Notes: generated by a model not told the origin, from the sequence alone. Shown: positions 37,406 through 45,941, numbered from the stretch's first letter. The stretch is DNA of 64,000 bases from Pseudomonas sp. GM21 (GCF_000282215.1 NZ_AKJS01000016.1:1-64000); one strand, 5' to 3'. A program made the numbers and translations.

Positions 37406-37502
37406 GGAAGTCTTCCTGTTCTTATTGTTTTAAGTGAGCGAATCAGGAGCCAGCGCACCCTGGCATTCAGCGGGCACAGGGAATCACCTTGGGTTACTAA
37501 AG

Positions 37503-37521
37503 CATATATATCATATATATG
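37503..37521. promoter_or_regulatory. Perfect 9-base palindrome before the MFS gene
   Basis: CATATATAT-C-ATATATATG lies 98 bases upstream of the MFS start and just after the TetR stop at 37628. Its TATCAT core partly fits the common palindrome (9/12), but the symmetry is different. It is possibly the operator of the TetR encoded next to it. Confidence 0.5.
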
Positions 37522-37627
37522 TTAATTTTTGATTGCCAGGTGCTGTCGATCAACGTGCATAGCGCGGCGCAGCACGCACGTTGATGGCGGATCGACGTCC
37601 TATTCAAGGCGAAGGAAATGTTCTCGT

Positions 37628-38326
37628 TCAGCGAGGCTGCTCAGGGGCGCTGATCTTTTGCTGGCCAAGCATCCGTGCCAATACCCATGCTTGCGCGGTA
37701 ATCACGTCTTCAACGGTCATGTCCGACCGCAGGGGGCCGTGAAAGCGAAAAACTGCCGCCAGTCGCTCCAGACTACCCATGATCACCGTAGCGGCTGCCA
37801 GCGGGTTGAGACCGTCTTCAGTAGATTGGGTGGCACGAGCCTGGTGGATTTTCCTGGCGATCTGCTCCATCAGGGGAACGACACAGGAGTGGCGCAAATC
37901 GACCATCGCCTGGCTGCCTTCATCGGCCGCCAGGTTACGCATATGCAGCAAGTGATAGCGCTCCTCCCAGTAGGTGACGTACCCGCCGATGAAGCGTTTG
38001 GCATAGTCGAACGACTGCTCGGTTGGCCAGTCTTCGTCCAGTAGCTCGCTCAATTCGCGCGGAAGCTCCTGGCCCTTGCGAATGGCTTCAAGCGCCAGAT
38101 CTTCGACGTCCCGGAAGTACAGATAAAACGTACCGGGGGCTGTTTTTGCCTCGCGACAGATATCCATCACCCGCAGGTCGCGTAGCGGTCTGTGCTTGAG
38201 CAAGCCCTCCAGGGTGGCGATCAAACGCAAGCGGGTGAGCTGGCCCTTTCGGCCCAGTGCCTGCCCCTGCAGGTTGACGGCGGGTTGTTCAGGTGAAAGT
38301 TGTACGGTCATGGGCGAAGGCTGCAA
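37628..38326 (-). CDS. TetR-family transcriptional regulator
   Basis: This 232-residue TetR-type regulator has its helix-turn-helix at about residues 30-75 (TRLRLIATLEGLLKHRPLRDLRVMDI, then CREAKTAPGTFYLYFRDVEDL) and a long helical effector domain. It lies between the DUF35 gene and the MFS gene, all on the minus strand, so it may be co-transcribed with the aldehyde dehydrogenase and DUF35 genes and control the transporter. A second Met five residues in is an alternative start. Confidence 0.87.
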   Translation of the reverse strand: MQPSPMTVQLSPEQPAVNLQGQALGRKGQLTRLRLIATLEGLLKHRPLRDLRVMDICREAKTAPGTFYLYFRDVEDLALEAIRKGQELPRELSELLDEDWPTEQSFDYAKRFIGGYVTYWEERYHLLHMRNLAADEGSQAMVDLRHSCVVPLMEQIARKIHQARATQSTEDGLNPLAAATVIMGSLERLAAVFRFHGPLRSDMTVEDVITAQAWVLARMLGQQKISAPEQPR

Positions 38327-38403
38327 GTCGGTTGGAGTACGAAGTGGGAGCTCAACGTCTCCGCGCGAGTGGCAAGAGGGCGGTGCGGGCTCCCGTGGGG
38401 TAA

Positions 38404-38826
38404 TTATCTAACCGATTGCGCCGGTTCGAACAGTGGCAACCAAACATCTTCTTGCTGCTCGAAGTGTACGCGAACGGGCATGCCTATCTGAATGGCGTCC
38501 AGGTCACAGTTCACAATGTTGCTGGTCAGGCGCAATCCCGGTTGTTCGTCCAATTCTACTATCGCGACGCAGTACGGCACTTCCAGGCCGGGAAACCAGG
38601 GCTGGTAATTGATGGTAAAACTCGCGACGCGCCCGGTGCCAGACAGTGTTTGTACCGTCAGTGCCCTTGAGCGGCATTGCGTGCAGATAGGCATGGGCGG
38701 GTGAACAAAGTGCTGGCACTCGTCGCAGCGCAACATGTGCAAGTGGCCGTCTTCGCCACCGCACCAGAAGTGGCGATTCTGTTCATTTATCTCTGGCAGG
38801 ATACGTTCGAAACTGGCGGCGCTCAT
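38404..38826 (-). CDS. DUF35 zinc-ribbon/OB-fold protein
   Basis: This 140-residue protein has a zinc ribbon C34-x2-C37 ... C48-x2-C51 (CDECQHF, CTQC) and an OB-fold (GRVASFTINYQPWFPGLEVPYCVAIVEL). AGGAG sits just before the ATG at 38826, which excludes the much longer open frame. It is the same family as the protein at 9858 but lacks an adjacent thiolase gene. Since the thiolase-like protein at 28613 lacks a DUF35 neighbour, the two may form one complex from separate operons. It follows the aldehyde dehydrogenase gene by 91 bases. Confidence 0.85.
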   Translation of the reverse strand: MSAASFERILPEINEQNRHFWCGGEDGHLHMLRCDECQHFVHPPMPICTQCRSRALTVQTLSGTGRVASFTINYQPWFPGLEVPYCVAIVELDEQPGLRLTSNIVNCDLDAIQIGMPVRVHFEQQEDVWLPLFEPAQSVR

Positions 38827-38917
38827 GATCAACTCCTTGCTATGACGCTGGGTGGGCAGGTCTCCCGTATAGCCCAAAGGGACGATACAGGAGAAGGGAG
38901 GGCGGATATCTGTTGAT

Positions 38918-40393
38918 TTAGCCTGCGTGGAAACTGATCGACTTGATCTGGGTAAATTCCAGGAGACCTTCACGACCGTATTCGCGACCCAGCCCGGAGC
39001 GTTTGTAACCGCCAAACGGCGCATCGGACAGCATGGTGCCGCCGCCGCCGTTAATGCCCATGCCACCGGTACGAATCTGCCGGGCTATCTGGAACGCTTT
39101 GCCGGCATCTGCCGAGAAAATAGTGCCGTGCAAGCCAAAATCCGAGTCGTTGGCCAAGGCTATGGCTTCTTCGTCGCTGTCGTAGCCAATAACCACGCCA
39201 ACCGGGCCAAAAATCTCTTCCTGGGCAATGCGCATGTCGTTGCGTACATCGTTGAATAGCGTTGGTTCGTGATAGAAACCACGTGTCAGTCCATCAGGAC
39301 GGCGACCACCGAAAACCAGTTGGGCGCCGGCGTCACGACCGATCTCGACGAACTGCTCGGTTCGCTGACGGGCCGCCTCGCGGATCAGTGGCCCCATGTT
39401 CACAGCTGGATCTGCAGGGTCGCCAACCTTAATGTGCCTGGCCATGGCCGCCAGCGTCTCGACGTATTGCTGGCGAATCGAGTTATGCACCAGATGACGA
39501 GTAGTCAGTGCGCAACCCTGGCCGGCTTGAATGGTGAAGCCACCCAGGCCACTTTGCGCTGCTTTCATCAGGTCTGCGTCGGCACGCACGATCAGCGCCG
39601 ATTTGCCACCCAGCTCCATATGAACTTTTTTAAGGGTGGGCGCCGCTTGCGCCATGATCGCAGCACCGACTTTGTCGGAACCGGTAAAAGTCACCATGTC
39701 GATGCGTTTATCGGTGGTCAACAGGGTACCGGTTTCGATATCACCGTTGACGATGTTCAGCACGCCACGGGGCAGGCCAGCAGCATCCGCCGCCTCACCG
39801 AGCAGGCTCGCCTGCATCGGTGTGTAAGGGGAGGGCTTGAGCACCAGGGTGTTGCCCATTGTCAGGGCGTGGAACAGCTTGGTGACGTTGAGGAAGAAGG
39901 GGAAGTTGTAGGCGGTGATGGCCGAAACCACACCCACTGGCTCATAGAGGGTAACGGAGGTGCCCAACACGGTGTGCCCCTGGGCGTCAGGCGTCAGCTC
40001 GATAGGCGTCATGGGCGACTGGATGCGCAGTGCTTCTGCCATGAGATGCGCTGCGTGTTTCATCGCGATACCAAAATGCAGGTACTCGGCAATCATCCGT
40101 GTAGCCCCGGCTTCACGCACCACCAGGTCGACGATCTGCGCGCGTTTGCCCATCAGGTAGTCATGCATTTTTTGCAGCACGGCGACGCGTTCTACCATGC
40201 TCATTTTTGGCCAGGGACCTTTATCGAAGGCATCACGGGCACACGCAATGGCCTGATCGCATTCGGCTACGCCGGCAACAGCTGCATGGCCAATCACCTC
40301 TTCAGTAGCAGGGTTGATGATCTCCATCCGGGTGTTCGAATGCTGTATCCATTCGCCGCCGATGTAGAGCGCTGCGTTGAGAGCCAGGACCAT
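38918..40393 (-). CDS. NAD(P)-dependent aldehyde dehydrogenase
   Basis: This 491-residue aldehyde dehydrogenase has GGAGG 6 bases before the ATG. Visible motifs are YNFPFFLNVTKLFHAL, FTGSDKVG, the general-base Glu in MELGGKSALIV, the nucleophile in GQGCALTTR and EEIFGPVGVVIGY. It is divergent from the SDR gene at 40650. The shared 256-base region holds a perfect palindrome (40491-40506), so both genes are probably under one repressor. The expected role is oxidation of an aldehyde from the GMC or SDR step to a carboxylate. Confidence 0.92.
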   Translation of the reverse strand: MVLALNAALYIGGEWIQHSNTRMEIINPATEEVIGHAAVAGVAECDQAIACARDAFDKGPWPKMSMVERVAVLQKMHDYLMGKRAQIVDLVVREAGATRMIAEYLHFGIAMKHAAHLMAEALRIQSPMTPIELTPDAQGHTVLGTSVTLYEPVGVVSAITAYNFPFFLNVTKLFHALTMGNTLVLKPSPYTPMQASLLGEAADAAGLPRGVLNIVNGDIETGTLLTTDKRIDMVTFTGSDKVGAAIMAQAAPTLKKVHMELGGKSALIVRADADLMKAAQSGLGGFTIQAGQGCALTTRHLVHNSIRQQYVETLAAMARHIKVGDPADPAVNMGPLIREAARQRTEQFVEIGRDAGAQLVFGGRRPDGLTRGFYHEPTLFNDVRNDMRIAQEEIFGPVGVVIGYDSDEEAIALANDSDFGLHGTIFSADAGKAFQIARQIRTGGMGINGGGGTMLSDAPFGGYKRSGLGREYGREGLLEFTQIKSISFHAG

Positions 40394-40490
40394 GTGGAAC
40401 CTCCAATACCTGTTGTTATCGATTTTTTTGGATAGTTATTGAATCTGTTTTGGGCTTGACGCTGGGTGGGGTGGCTGGCTTTAGTATATT

Positions 40491-40506
40491 AATCATTGAT
40501 ATGATT
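40491..40506. promoter_or_regulatory. Perfect operator AATCAT-TGAT-ATGATT
   Basis: This perfect inverted repeat lies between the divergent aldehyde dehydrogenase gene (98 bases away) and the SDR gene (144 bases away), in an AT-rich stretch. Confidence 0.75.
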
Positions 40507-40649
40507 TAAAAGTGCTGGCCTGCTTTATTTGAATTTCTGTTCAGTAAATTCGCGGAAGGCTCGAGGCGCTGGCGCACGGACGATTGGCTTCGCTTGATAA
40601 CCCCGGCTTGGGCCGTATCTTCAACACAATTAGCAAAAAAGGAAAATCG

Positions 40650-41357
40650 ATGAGCAGCAATTTGAATGGTCTCGTTGTCGCGGTGACTGGCGCTTTTGGT
40701 ACCTTGGGCATGGCTGTAGCGCAGGCTGCTGCCGAGCGCGGGGCCAAGGTGGTGATGATTGACCACGCACATGAGCCTGCGGTGCACTTGCCGCCATCGC
40801 TGGCCGATGCGTTGCAACTGGGCGGTATGGACCTGACCTCCTATGATCTGGCGCAATCTGCCACAGCCGCGATCCGTGAGAAATTTGGCCGCCTTGATGC
40901 GCTGGTCAATATTGCCGGTGGTTTTCGCTGGGAAACGCTGGCGGACGGCGATCTGGCCAGCTGGGATTTTCTCTACAACATCAACCTGCGCACCACCGCA
41001 ACAATGAGCAAAGCTGCCTTGCCATTGCTGACGCAAGGCACTCATGGGCGGATCGTCAATATCGGCGCAGGTGCAGCGCTGAAAGCAGGAATGGGTATGG
41101 GCGCCTATGCGGCGTCAAAAGCTGGCGTGGCACGCTTGACCGAGAGCCTTGCCGAGGAGTTGAAAGATACGGGTGTCACCGTCAATGCGGTATTGCCTAG
41201 CATCATCGACACCTTGCAGAACCGCGCAGACATGCCGGATGCAGACTTTTCGCGCTGGGTTTCGCCAGCAGAGCTTGCTGCGGTCATTCTGTTTTTGCTT
41301 TCAGCTGAGGCGAGCGCAGTGACCGGGGCCTTGATTCCGGTTTCCGGCAGGGTTTGA
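40650..41357 (+). CDS. Short-chain dehydrogenase/reductase
   Basis: This 235-residue SDR has a GTLG-type nucleotide loop (VTGAFGTLGMAVAQAAAERGAKVVMID), NIAGG, and YAASK with Tyr and Lys in place. The position of the catalytic Ser, 13 residues before the Tyr, is Ala (VNIGAGAALKAG), so the usual Ser-Tyr-Lys triad is incomplete. GGAAAA precedes the ATG at 40650. It is divergent from the aldehyde dehydrogenase gene across a perfect operator. An alcohol/ketone oxidoreductase role is likely, but the missing Ser leaves activity open. Confidence 0.83.
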   Translation: MSSNLNGLVVAVTGAFGTLGMAVAQAAAERGAKVVMIDHAHEPAVHLPPSLADALQLGGMDLTSYDLAQSATAAIREKFGRLDALVNIAGGFRWETLADGDLASWDFLYNINLRTTATMSKAALPLLTQGTHGRIVNIGAGAALKAGMGMGAYAASKAGVARLTESLAEELKDTGVTVNAVLPSIIDTLQNRADMPDADFSRWVSPAELAAVILFLLSAEASAVTGALIPVSGRV

Positions 41358-41421
41358 TTCGAGAGAAGCGCGGCGTCAGACCCGCGCAATCTGCTTATCC
41401 TATGTAGTGTCAAACAAGTCA

Positions 41422-42093
41422 CTACCTGGCGGGCGCGAGCCAACCATGTATCATGAAATCCAGACTGCGCTCCAGGGTTTGTTCGACGTCTTCGTCTGAA
41501 GTTTTACCGTCTGTGAGCAGGAACAAGCGCTCTTGCTCGGCTGTCAGTGCATGCTCGATGGCCAAGACAAAGTGCAGCTTCCAGCCAATATCCTCTTCTG
41601 ACAGTTCAGGAAACAGCGCCTGAAAGGCATCGCGGAAAGGATGCAGGCTCAGTGTCTCCTCGTTCTTGAGTTCACGAATACGTTGGGGGCCATCGGCCTT
41701 CACGCGGGTCAGAAACGGGCCAAAAAACAGTCGCGCTTCCGGTCGGCGACTCCAGCGTAATACCGGCTGAAGTAATGCCCGCAGGATACCGCGCAGGCGC
41801 TCCTCTCGAGAGCCGCCCTGCGTCAACGCGATGCTCAGACCCGCCAGGCGCTCCTGCGATAACGCAGGCGTTATACGGTCACACAGTGCATCGAGTAATC
41901 CGTCCTTCGAGCCGAACTGGTAGTTAATGGTGCCAACCGCCAAACCCGCTTCTTCGGCAATCTCGCGGGTCCCTACCTCAAGAAAACTGCGCGTTTCGAA
42001 CAAGCGCTGAGCCGCCTGAAGCAAGCGCTCCTTGGTCATGTTGTCGTGCCCCAAGGGACGACGCCCCCGTGGAGGCCGCATTTGATCAGACAT
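41422..42093 (-). CDS. TetR-family transcriptional regulator
   Basis: This 223-residue TetR regulator has its helix-turn-helix at about residues 20-65 (TKERLLQAAQRLFETRSFLEVGTREI, then AEEAGLAVGTINYQFGSKDGLLDAL) and a helical effector domain. It converges on the SDR gene, with a 64-base gap. Its upstream region contains a diverged duplicate of the P450 promoter, including a 10/12 version of the common palindrome. It is therefore a prime candidate for the repressor of the P450 operon and perhaps of all sites carrying the palindrome. Confidence 0.88.
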   Translation of the reverse strand: MSDQMRPPRGRRPLGHDNMTKERLLQAAQRLFETRSFLEVGTREIAEEAGLAVGTINYQFGSKDGLLDALCDRITPALSQERLAGLSIALTQGGSREERLRGILRALLQPVLRWSRRPEARLFFGPFLTRVKADGPQRIRELKNEETLSLHPFRDAFQALFPELSEEDIGWKLHFVLAIEHALTAEQERLFLLTDGKTSDEDVEQTLERSLDFMIHGWLAPAR

Positions 42094-42124
42094 TTCGCAC
42101 CTTTGAGCGATTTCGTATCAATAG

Positions 42125-42184
42125 TTAATTATATTAATTATATTAATTATTATAGGGGTGACTGATCAAATAATTCATCGGGCA
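42125..42184 (+). repeat. Diverged copy of the P450 promoter region
   Basis: These 60 bases align without gaps to 47671-47730, with 48 identical positions by hand count. The alignment covers the -35 region, the palindrome (here AATTAT-ATTA-ATTATT at 42136-42151), the -10 (TATTAT, 42148-42153) and a downstream block of 24 bases with one difference (start ACTGATCAA). The copy points toward the 3' end of the AraC gene, where no plus-strand gene follows. Confidence 0.7.
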
Positions 42185-42231
42185 CCGAGCTGGCCGCCAC
42201 TCAATTCCATGGCCGGAAACTGAATCACGAT

Positions 42232-43146
42232 TCAGGATTGCCATGCATACCGCGACTCGCGTGCATAGTGACCCGGTGGTTTGCCCACACACCGGCTGAA
42301 CGCGGTGCTGAAGCTGCTGGCCGAGCCGTAACCGACGCGTTCGGCGACCTCGGCAATGCTGATGTCTTGGCGGTGAAGCAAATCCTTGGCGACGGCCATG
42401 CGCCAGGCCAGCAGGTATTCCATTGGCGGCATTCCCACCACACGGCTGAAACGCTCATAAAAAGCCGAGCGTGAAAGTGAAGCCTCTTTCGCCAGTTGCG
42501 CCATCGTCCATGCGCGTCCGATGGCAGCGTGCATCTGTCGGATCGATAAGGCGATTCGCGGGTCTGCCAAACCGCGCAGCAATCCAGGTGGCGCGTGCTC
42601 ACTCGATGCGCATCGAAGCGCCTCGATCATCAACACCTCCACCAGGCGCATGAGTACAAGGTCTCGGCCTAGCCTTTGCTCATTGGATTCCTCGTTGACC
42701 AGTTGTACCAGCACGCAAAGCCGCTCGACGCCGCGCATGAGTACCATTTCCGGCAACAGCGATATCAGCAACGCCGCATTGGGTGAGTTGAAGTCGAACT
42801 TGCTGCCGAGCAAACGGACGTCTGGGGGAACGTTGGGGGTTCCGTAGCGAATTTCATCCGCCGACGTGGACGTCAATTTCGCATCAATGGGCACGGGAGT
42901 GACTGGTTCGAAGCCCGACAGAATGAACCCCGGTGTGCTCGGCATGAGCAAGAAGTCACCCGCCTGAAGCGTGATGGCCTCCATGCCGTCGACGACCAGA
43001 CGACAGCTGCCTTCCAGCACGACACCGAAGCTTGGTTGGCCGAGGTCAGAGTAACGGACTCCCCAGGGGCCTGCGCCACTGATGATGCTCGAAAGCACGG
43101 CACGTGGCTCAAGCAGGGTGATGATTTGCGAAAGTGGGTCATTCAT
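42232..43146 (-). CDS. AraC-family regulator with cupin N-domain
   Basis: This 304-residue AraC-type regulator has an N-terminal cupin domain of the cupin_6 type (SFGVVLEGSCRLVVDGMEAITLQAGDFLLMP, about residues 35-70) and a C-terminal double helix-turn-helix (WTMAQLAKEASLSRSAFYERF, then AERVGYGSASSFSTAFSRCVGKPPGHY). An in-frame Met at 43182 would add 12 residues; the ATG at 43146 gives the usual family start, though neither has a strong ribosome site. It is divergent from the kinase-like gene across 123 bases and probably controls that operon. Confidence 0.85.
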   Translation of the reverse strand: MNDPLSQIITLLEPRAVLSSIISGAGPWGVRYSDLGQPSFGVVLEGSCRLVVDGMEAITLQAGDFLLMPSTPGFILSGFEPVTPVPIDAKLTSTSADEIRYGTPNVPPDVRLLGSKFDFNSPNAALLISLLPEMVLMRGVERLCVLVQLVNEESNEQRLGRDLVLMRLVEVLMIEALRCASSEHAPPGLLRGLADPRIALSIRQMHAAIGRAWTMAQLAKEASLSRSAFYERFSRVVGMPPMEYLLAWRMAVAKDLLHRQDISIAEVAERVGYGSASSFSTAFSRCVGKPPGHYARESRYAWQS

Positions 43147-43269
43147 TTCTGGACGATAGCAAACTAAAAATGGACTTTCCATTATAGATCGACCGGGAGG
43201 GCGACACTATTCTGTCCGCAGGGAAGACGGCACAGCATCGTGCCGCTTCAAACATCGCGGGGAGCCAAG

Positions 43270-44304
43270 ATGGTTGATCTCGACAAAGTAACGCAGGACC
43301 TGAGCCGTTGGCTGATTGGTCGCGAAAACGCTGGAACCCGGATTGACAACATGCAACTGCTGTCCGGTGGATTCAGCCAGTTCATGGCTGCTTTCGACCT
43401 CCACGCCCCCACGGGTATTCGCAAGCTTGTATTGCGGGCGAGTCGCCCTTGCGGTGAGGCGATTACGTTCACTGATCGAGCAGCAGAGTGGGCACTTATA
43501 TCATCGCTGACCTGTCGTGGGGATGTCCCTTTGCCGGCGGGGTTATGGTTCGATGAAGGGGACGCGTTGGGCTTGCCTTGCTTTGTCGTCGAGCACGTTT
43601 CAGGCCCGACGGTCAAAAAGATGATGATTGACGCGCACGCAAACGATCGTCGCTCTTTCGCCGATCGGCTTTGCGATTGTCTAGTCTCGATTCATGCCGT
43701 GCCCGCGCAAGATCTTCCTGCTGATCTCCCCCGTCCGAGGGACTGGGACAGTCATATCGATGGGCTTATTGACAGATGGATTGCACTTGAACGCTCCGGG
43801 CTCGAGCCTGACCCCATTGTTCGCTACATCGCCAAATGGCTGCGGACAAACAAGCCCAAGTCGGCTCCCCTCTGCCTCGTCCATGGCGAGTTGAACAACG
43901 ACAACCTGATTGTCACGGATGATGGCTCGTTAACCGCGGTTGACTGGGAATATGGCCACATCGGCGATCCACGAGAGGACATCGGCTGGTATCGGACAGT
44001 GTCTACGTCTGTTCCTCCGGACCTTCTAGCGGATGACACCGAGGCGTTCTGCGCGCGTTACCGCGCTGCCTCAGGTCTGAGCGAAGAAGTGATCAATCCT
44101 GCAGCGGTTGCCTATTTCGGACTATTGGCCAGTGTTGGCGTTTACAACACGCTGGTCGGTGGTCCAGCCACCGTGGAGGCGAGCCCGGATGCACCTGTCC
44201 TGGCTGCCTATGTATCGGCGGTATTGGCGACTACTCATTTGCGATGGTTTGAGAGTTTGAGTGCTTTGGAATGCGCCGCATCGTCGGGCCACAGCCGTCG
44301 CTAA
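43270..44304 (+). CDS. Aminoglycoside-phosphotransferase-like kinase
   Basis: This 344-residue APH-family protein has GGGGAG before the ATG at 43270. The catalytic loop is LVHGELNNDNLIV (HGE in place of HGD) and the metal-binding Asp lies in VDWEYGHIGDP. The nucleotide-binding lobe contains LLSGGFSQFMAAFDL. Such kinases in catabolic operons include ACAD10/11-type and LvaA, which phosphorylate hydroxyacyl-CoA esters so that the hydroxyl can be eliminated. It heads an operon with an unknown protein, a lipocalin-like protein and two SDRs, so phosphorylation of a hydroxylated intermediate is more plausible than drug resistance. Confidence 0.82.
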   Translation: MVDLDKVTQDLSRWLIGRENAGTRIDNMQLLSGGFSQFMAAFDLHAPTGIRKLVLRASRPCGEAITFTDRAAEWALISSLTCRGDVPLPAGLWFDEGDALGLPCFVVEHVSGPTVKKMMIDAHANDRRSFADRLCDCLVSIHAVPAQDLPADLPRPRDWDSHIDGLIDRWIALERSGLEPDPIVRYIAKWLRTNKPKSAPLCLVHGELNNDNLIVTDDGSLTAVDWEYGHIGDPREDIGWYRTVSTSVPPDLLADDTEAFCARYRAASGLSEEVINPAAVAYFGLLASVGVYNTLVGGPATVEASPDAPVLAAYVSAVLATTHLRWFESLSALECAASSGHSRR

Positions 44305-44318
44305 TAGAGGAGAGTGCC

Positions 44319-44780
44319 ATGCTTACACGTCCTGCTGCCCCTGCCGTTCTCAATCTTCTCGGCCGCCTGATCGCTTCCAAATCGGTGCAAAGTGCCGATG
44401 GCAATGTCTCGCCCATGGAGCTCGTACTGTCTGGTCAGCTCCTCGCGTTCGTGGCTCGCCGTATTGAAATGGAACCGGCGTTTATCCTTGAGGAGGTCGC
44501 TACTTATCAGTCTGTTGGCGAACTTTTACTCGAAGAAAGCGTGGGCGATCAGACAACAATTCAGGCCGCTCTTACTGCACTGCGAGAACACTGTGCGAGA
44601 GGAGTGACGCAGTCGCACGACGCGCGTGCTTACGCACTTGCGAGCGAGATTTTCTGCATCGCCATCGAGGAGACATTTCATGTCCCGGGGCGGGCTCGTG
44701 ACGCGATGTCTGCTGCCCTTGCCTTGCGAGTCGCCAACCAGGAAAAGGTGGTTGGTGATTTCGCCGTGGCAGGCCGCTAA
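44319..44780 (+). CDS. Hypothetical protein, all-helical
   Basis: This 153-residue protein starts at the ATG at 44319, with GAGGAG ahead, 14 bases after the kinase-like gene. It looks mostly alpha-helical (PAVLNLLGRLIAS, LVLSGQLLAFVARRIEMEPAF, AYALASEIFCIAIEETF), with no signal peptide, membrane segment or metal motif. I do not recognise the family. Its tight position between the kinase-like and lipocalin-like genes suggests an accessory subunit. LvaB in levulinate catabolism is a small protein required by its kinase LvaA, but I see no sequence resemblance to it. Confidence 0.7.
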   Translation: MLTRPAAPAVLNLLGRLIASKSVQSADGNVSPMELVLSGQLLAFVARRIEMEPAFILEEVATYQSVGELLLEESVGDQTTIQAALTALREHCARGVTQSHDARAYALASEIFCIAIEETFHVPGRARDAMSAALALRVANQEKVVGDFAVAGR

Positions 44781-44812
44781 ATAAAACAACAACCCTAGTT
44801 AGAGAGGTCCTC

Positions 44813-45862
44813 ATGTCTGTCATCAAATATGAACCAGCTCCATCGCTGTGGTCCGCGGGTATGCCTCCGGAAGCGGATTACTGCCTGTTGCAGCCCGAAG
44901 ATGTGCCAATGTTCAGCGAGAATTTCTGGTTTGTGGGCTACGACCTGGAAAATGGTGTCGGCCACTATCTGCATCTCGGTGCCAAGCCCCAGGATTTTTC
45001 GATCTGGACAGAGCAACTGATGATCGCCGTCGGTGTTGACGACTACTACTTCCACTGGGCAAACGGCGGCGAACGCGTGCCGGATAAAGTGGCCGGACCG
45101 AAAATGCTGCTGCAGAACATTGTTCCGTTCCGTACCTGGCGTTTGAGCTTCGAAGGCGATGCGATCAAGACAACGTTGGCCGATATGAAAGCAGGCCCTA
45201 TCAGTAAAGAGGGTGAGCGCAACCACCGCATCAGCGTAAATCTGGAAGTTGAAAACGTTGCGCCGGTTTTCCTGGCTGCGACTGGCGGTGAACATGCCAA
45301 GGCCCATGTCGGCCAGGCGTTCTCCTCTCACTACGAGCAAATGTACTGTGTCAGCGGGACCATTACCGTCGATGAACGCACCTTTACTATCGGTGGGTTT
45401 GGCCTGCGAGACCACTCTCGTGGCCCTCGAGATCTCACCGGTTGGGGTACCCATGTCCTCACGGGCGGTGCGTTCCCTAGTGGCAAAGCTTTTGGCGCAT
45501 TCAAGGTTGTTGCGCGGGACGGTACTGTGCGTCTTGAAGATGGCTACGTCTACGAGAATGGAAATTACCGCCGCGCGGTAAAAATTGAGCACACCGAGCT
45601 GACCAATGTTCATGAGACGCCTGGAGAAAAGGTGACAGTGCGTCTGCATTTGGAAGATGGCGATACGGTGGAGCTGACAGCACGAACCGTCACGGCTGCG
45701 TTGTTGACCTTCCAGGGTGCTGCCGACGGAACTCCGGGGGTTGACCTGACCGACCCGGAAGGTACGGTACTGGCGGAGGCATTTCCACGCTGGGAGTGGG
45801 ATGGTGAAATCGGTGGCGGGATCTACGAGCGGACGGCAACCGTCAAGCATTTGGTCAAGTAG
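44813..45862 (+). CDS. AttH/CrtC-like lipocalin-fold protein (DUF7064-type)
   Basis: This 349-residue beta-rich protein starts with ATG at 44813, with AGAGAGG ahead. It carries HYEQMYCVSGTI and GGFGLRDHSRGPRD (R199, D200, H201, R206), the hallmark of the two-lipocalin-domain families that include carotenoid 1,2-hydratase CrtC, tocopherol-cyclase-like and DUF7064/7065 proteins. CrtC-type enzymes add water to isoprenoid double bonds, so a hydratase, cyclase or binding role on a terpenoid-like compound is attractive. It follows the unknown helical protein by 32 bases. Family assignment is from motif recall and functional assignment is inference. Confidence 0.72.
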   Translation: MSVIKYEPAPSLWSAGMPPEADYCLLQPEDVPMFSENFWFVGYDLENGVGHYLHLGAKPQDFSIWTEQLMIAVGVDDYYFHWANGGERVPDKVAGPKMLLQNIVPFRTWRLSFEGDAIKTTLADMKAGPISKEGERNHRISVNLEVENVAPVFLAATGGEHAKAHVGQAFSSHYEQMYCVSGTITVDERTFTIGGFGLRDHSRGPRDLTGWGTHVLTGGAFPSGKAFGAFKVVARDGTVRLEDGYVYENGNYRRAVKIEHTELTNVHETPGEKVTVRLHLEDGDTVELTARTVTAALLTFQGAADGTPGVDLTDPEGTVLAEAFPRWEWDGEIGGGIYERTATVKHLVK

Positions 45863-45941
45863 GCCTGGTCGCCGTATCGCCGACAACCTCATGGTTCAGA
45901 TGACTCAATACGCGTGATCCGGACAGGAAGGTGACGCGAAG

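Noticed and set aside
39269..40435. 388-residue open frame on the plus strand
   Set aside because: It lies entirely antisense to the aldehyde dehydrogenase gene at 38918-40393, which has all family motifs and GGAGG. The antisense protein has no recognisable domain and many His/Arg runs typical of reverse-strand frames.
43270..44304. Aminoglycoside resistance gene
   Set aside because: Only the generic kinase motifs match. The operon partners are metabolic, and close relatives of this type occur with acyl-CoA enzymes.
44795..45892. 365-residue open frame on the minus strand
   Set aside because: It is antisense to the lipocalin-like gene, whose frame has a good ribosome site, operon spacing and the RDHS motif.
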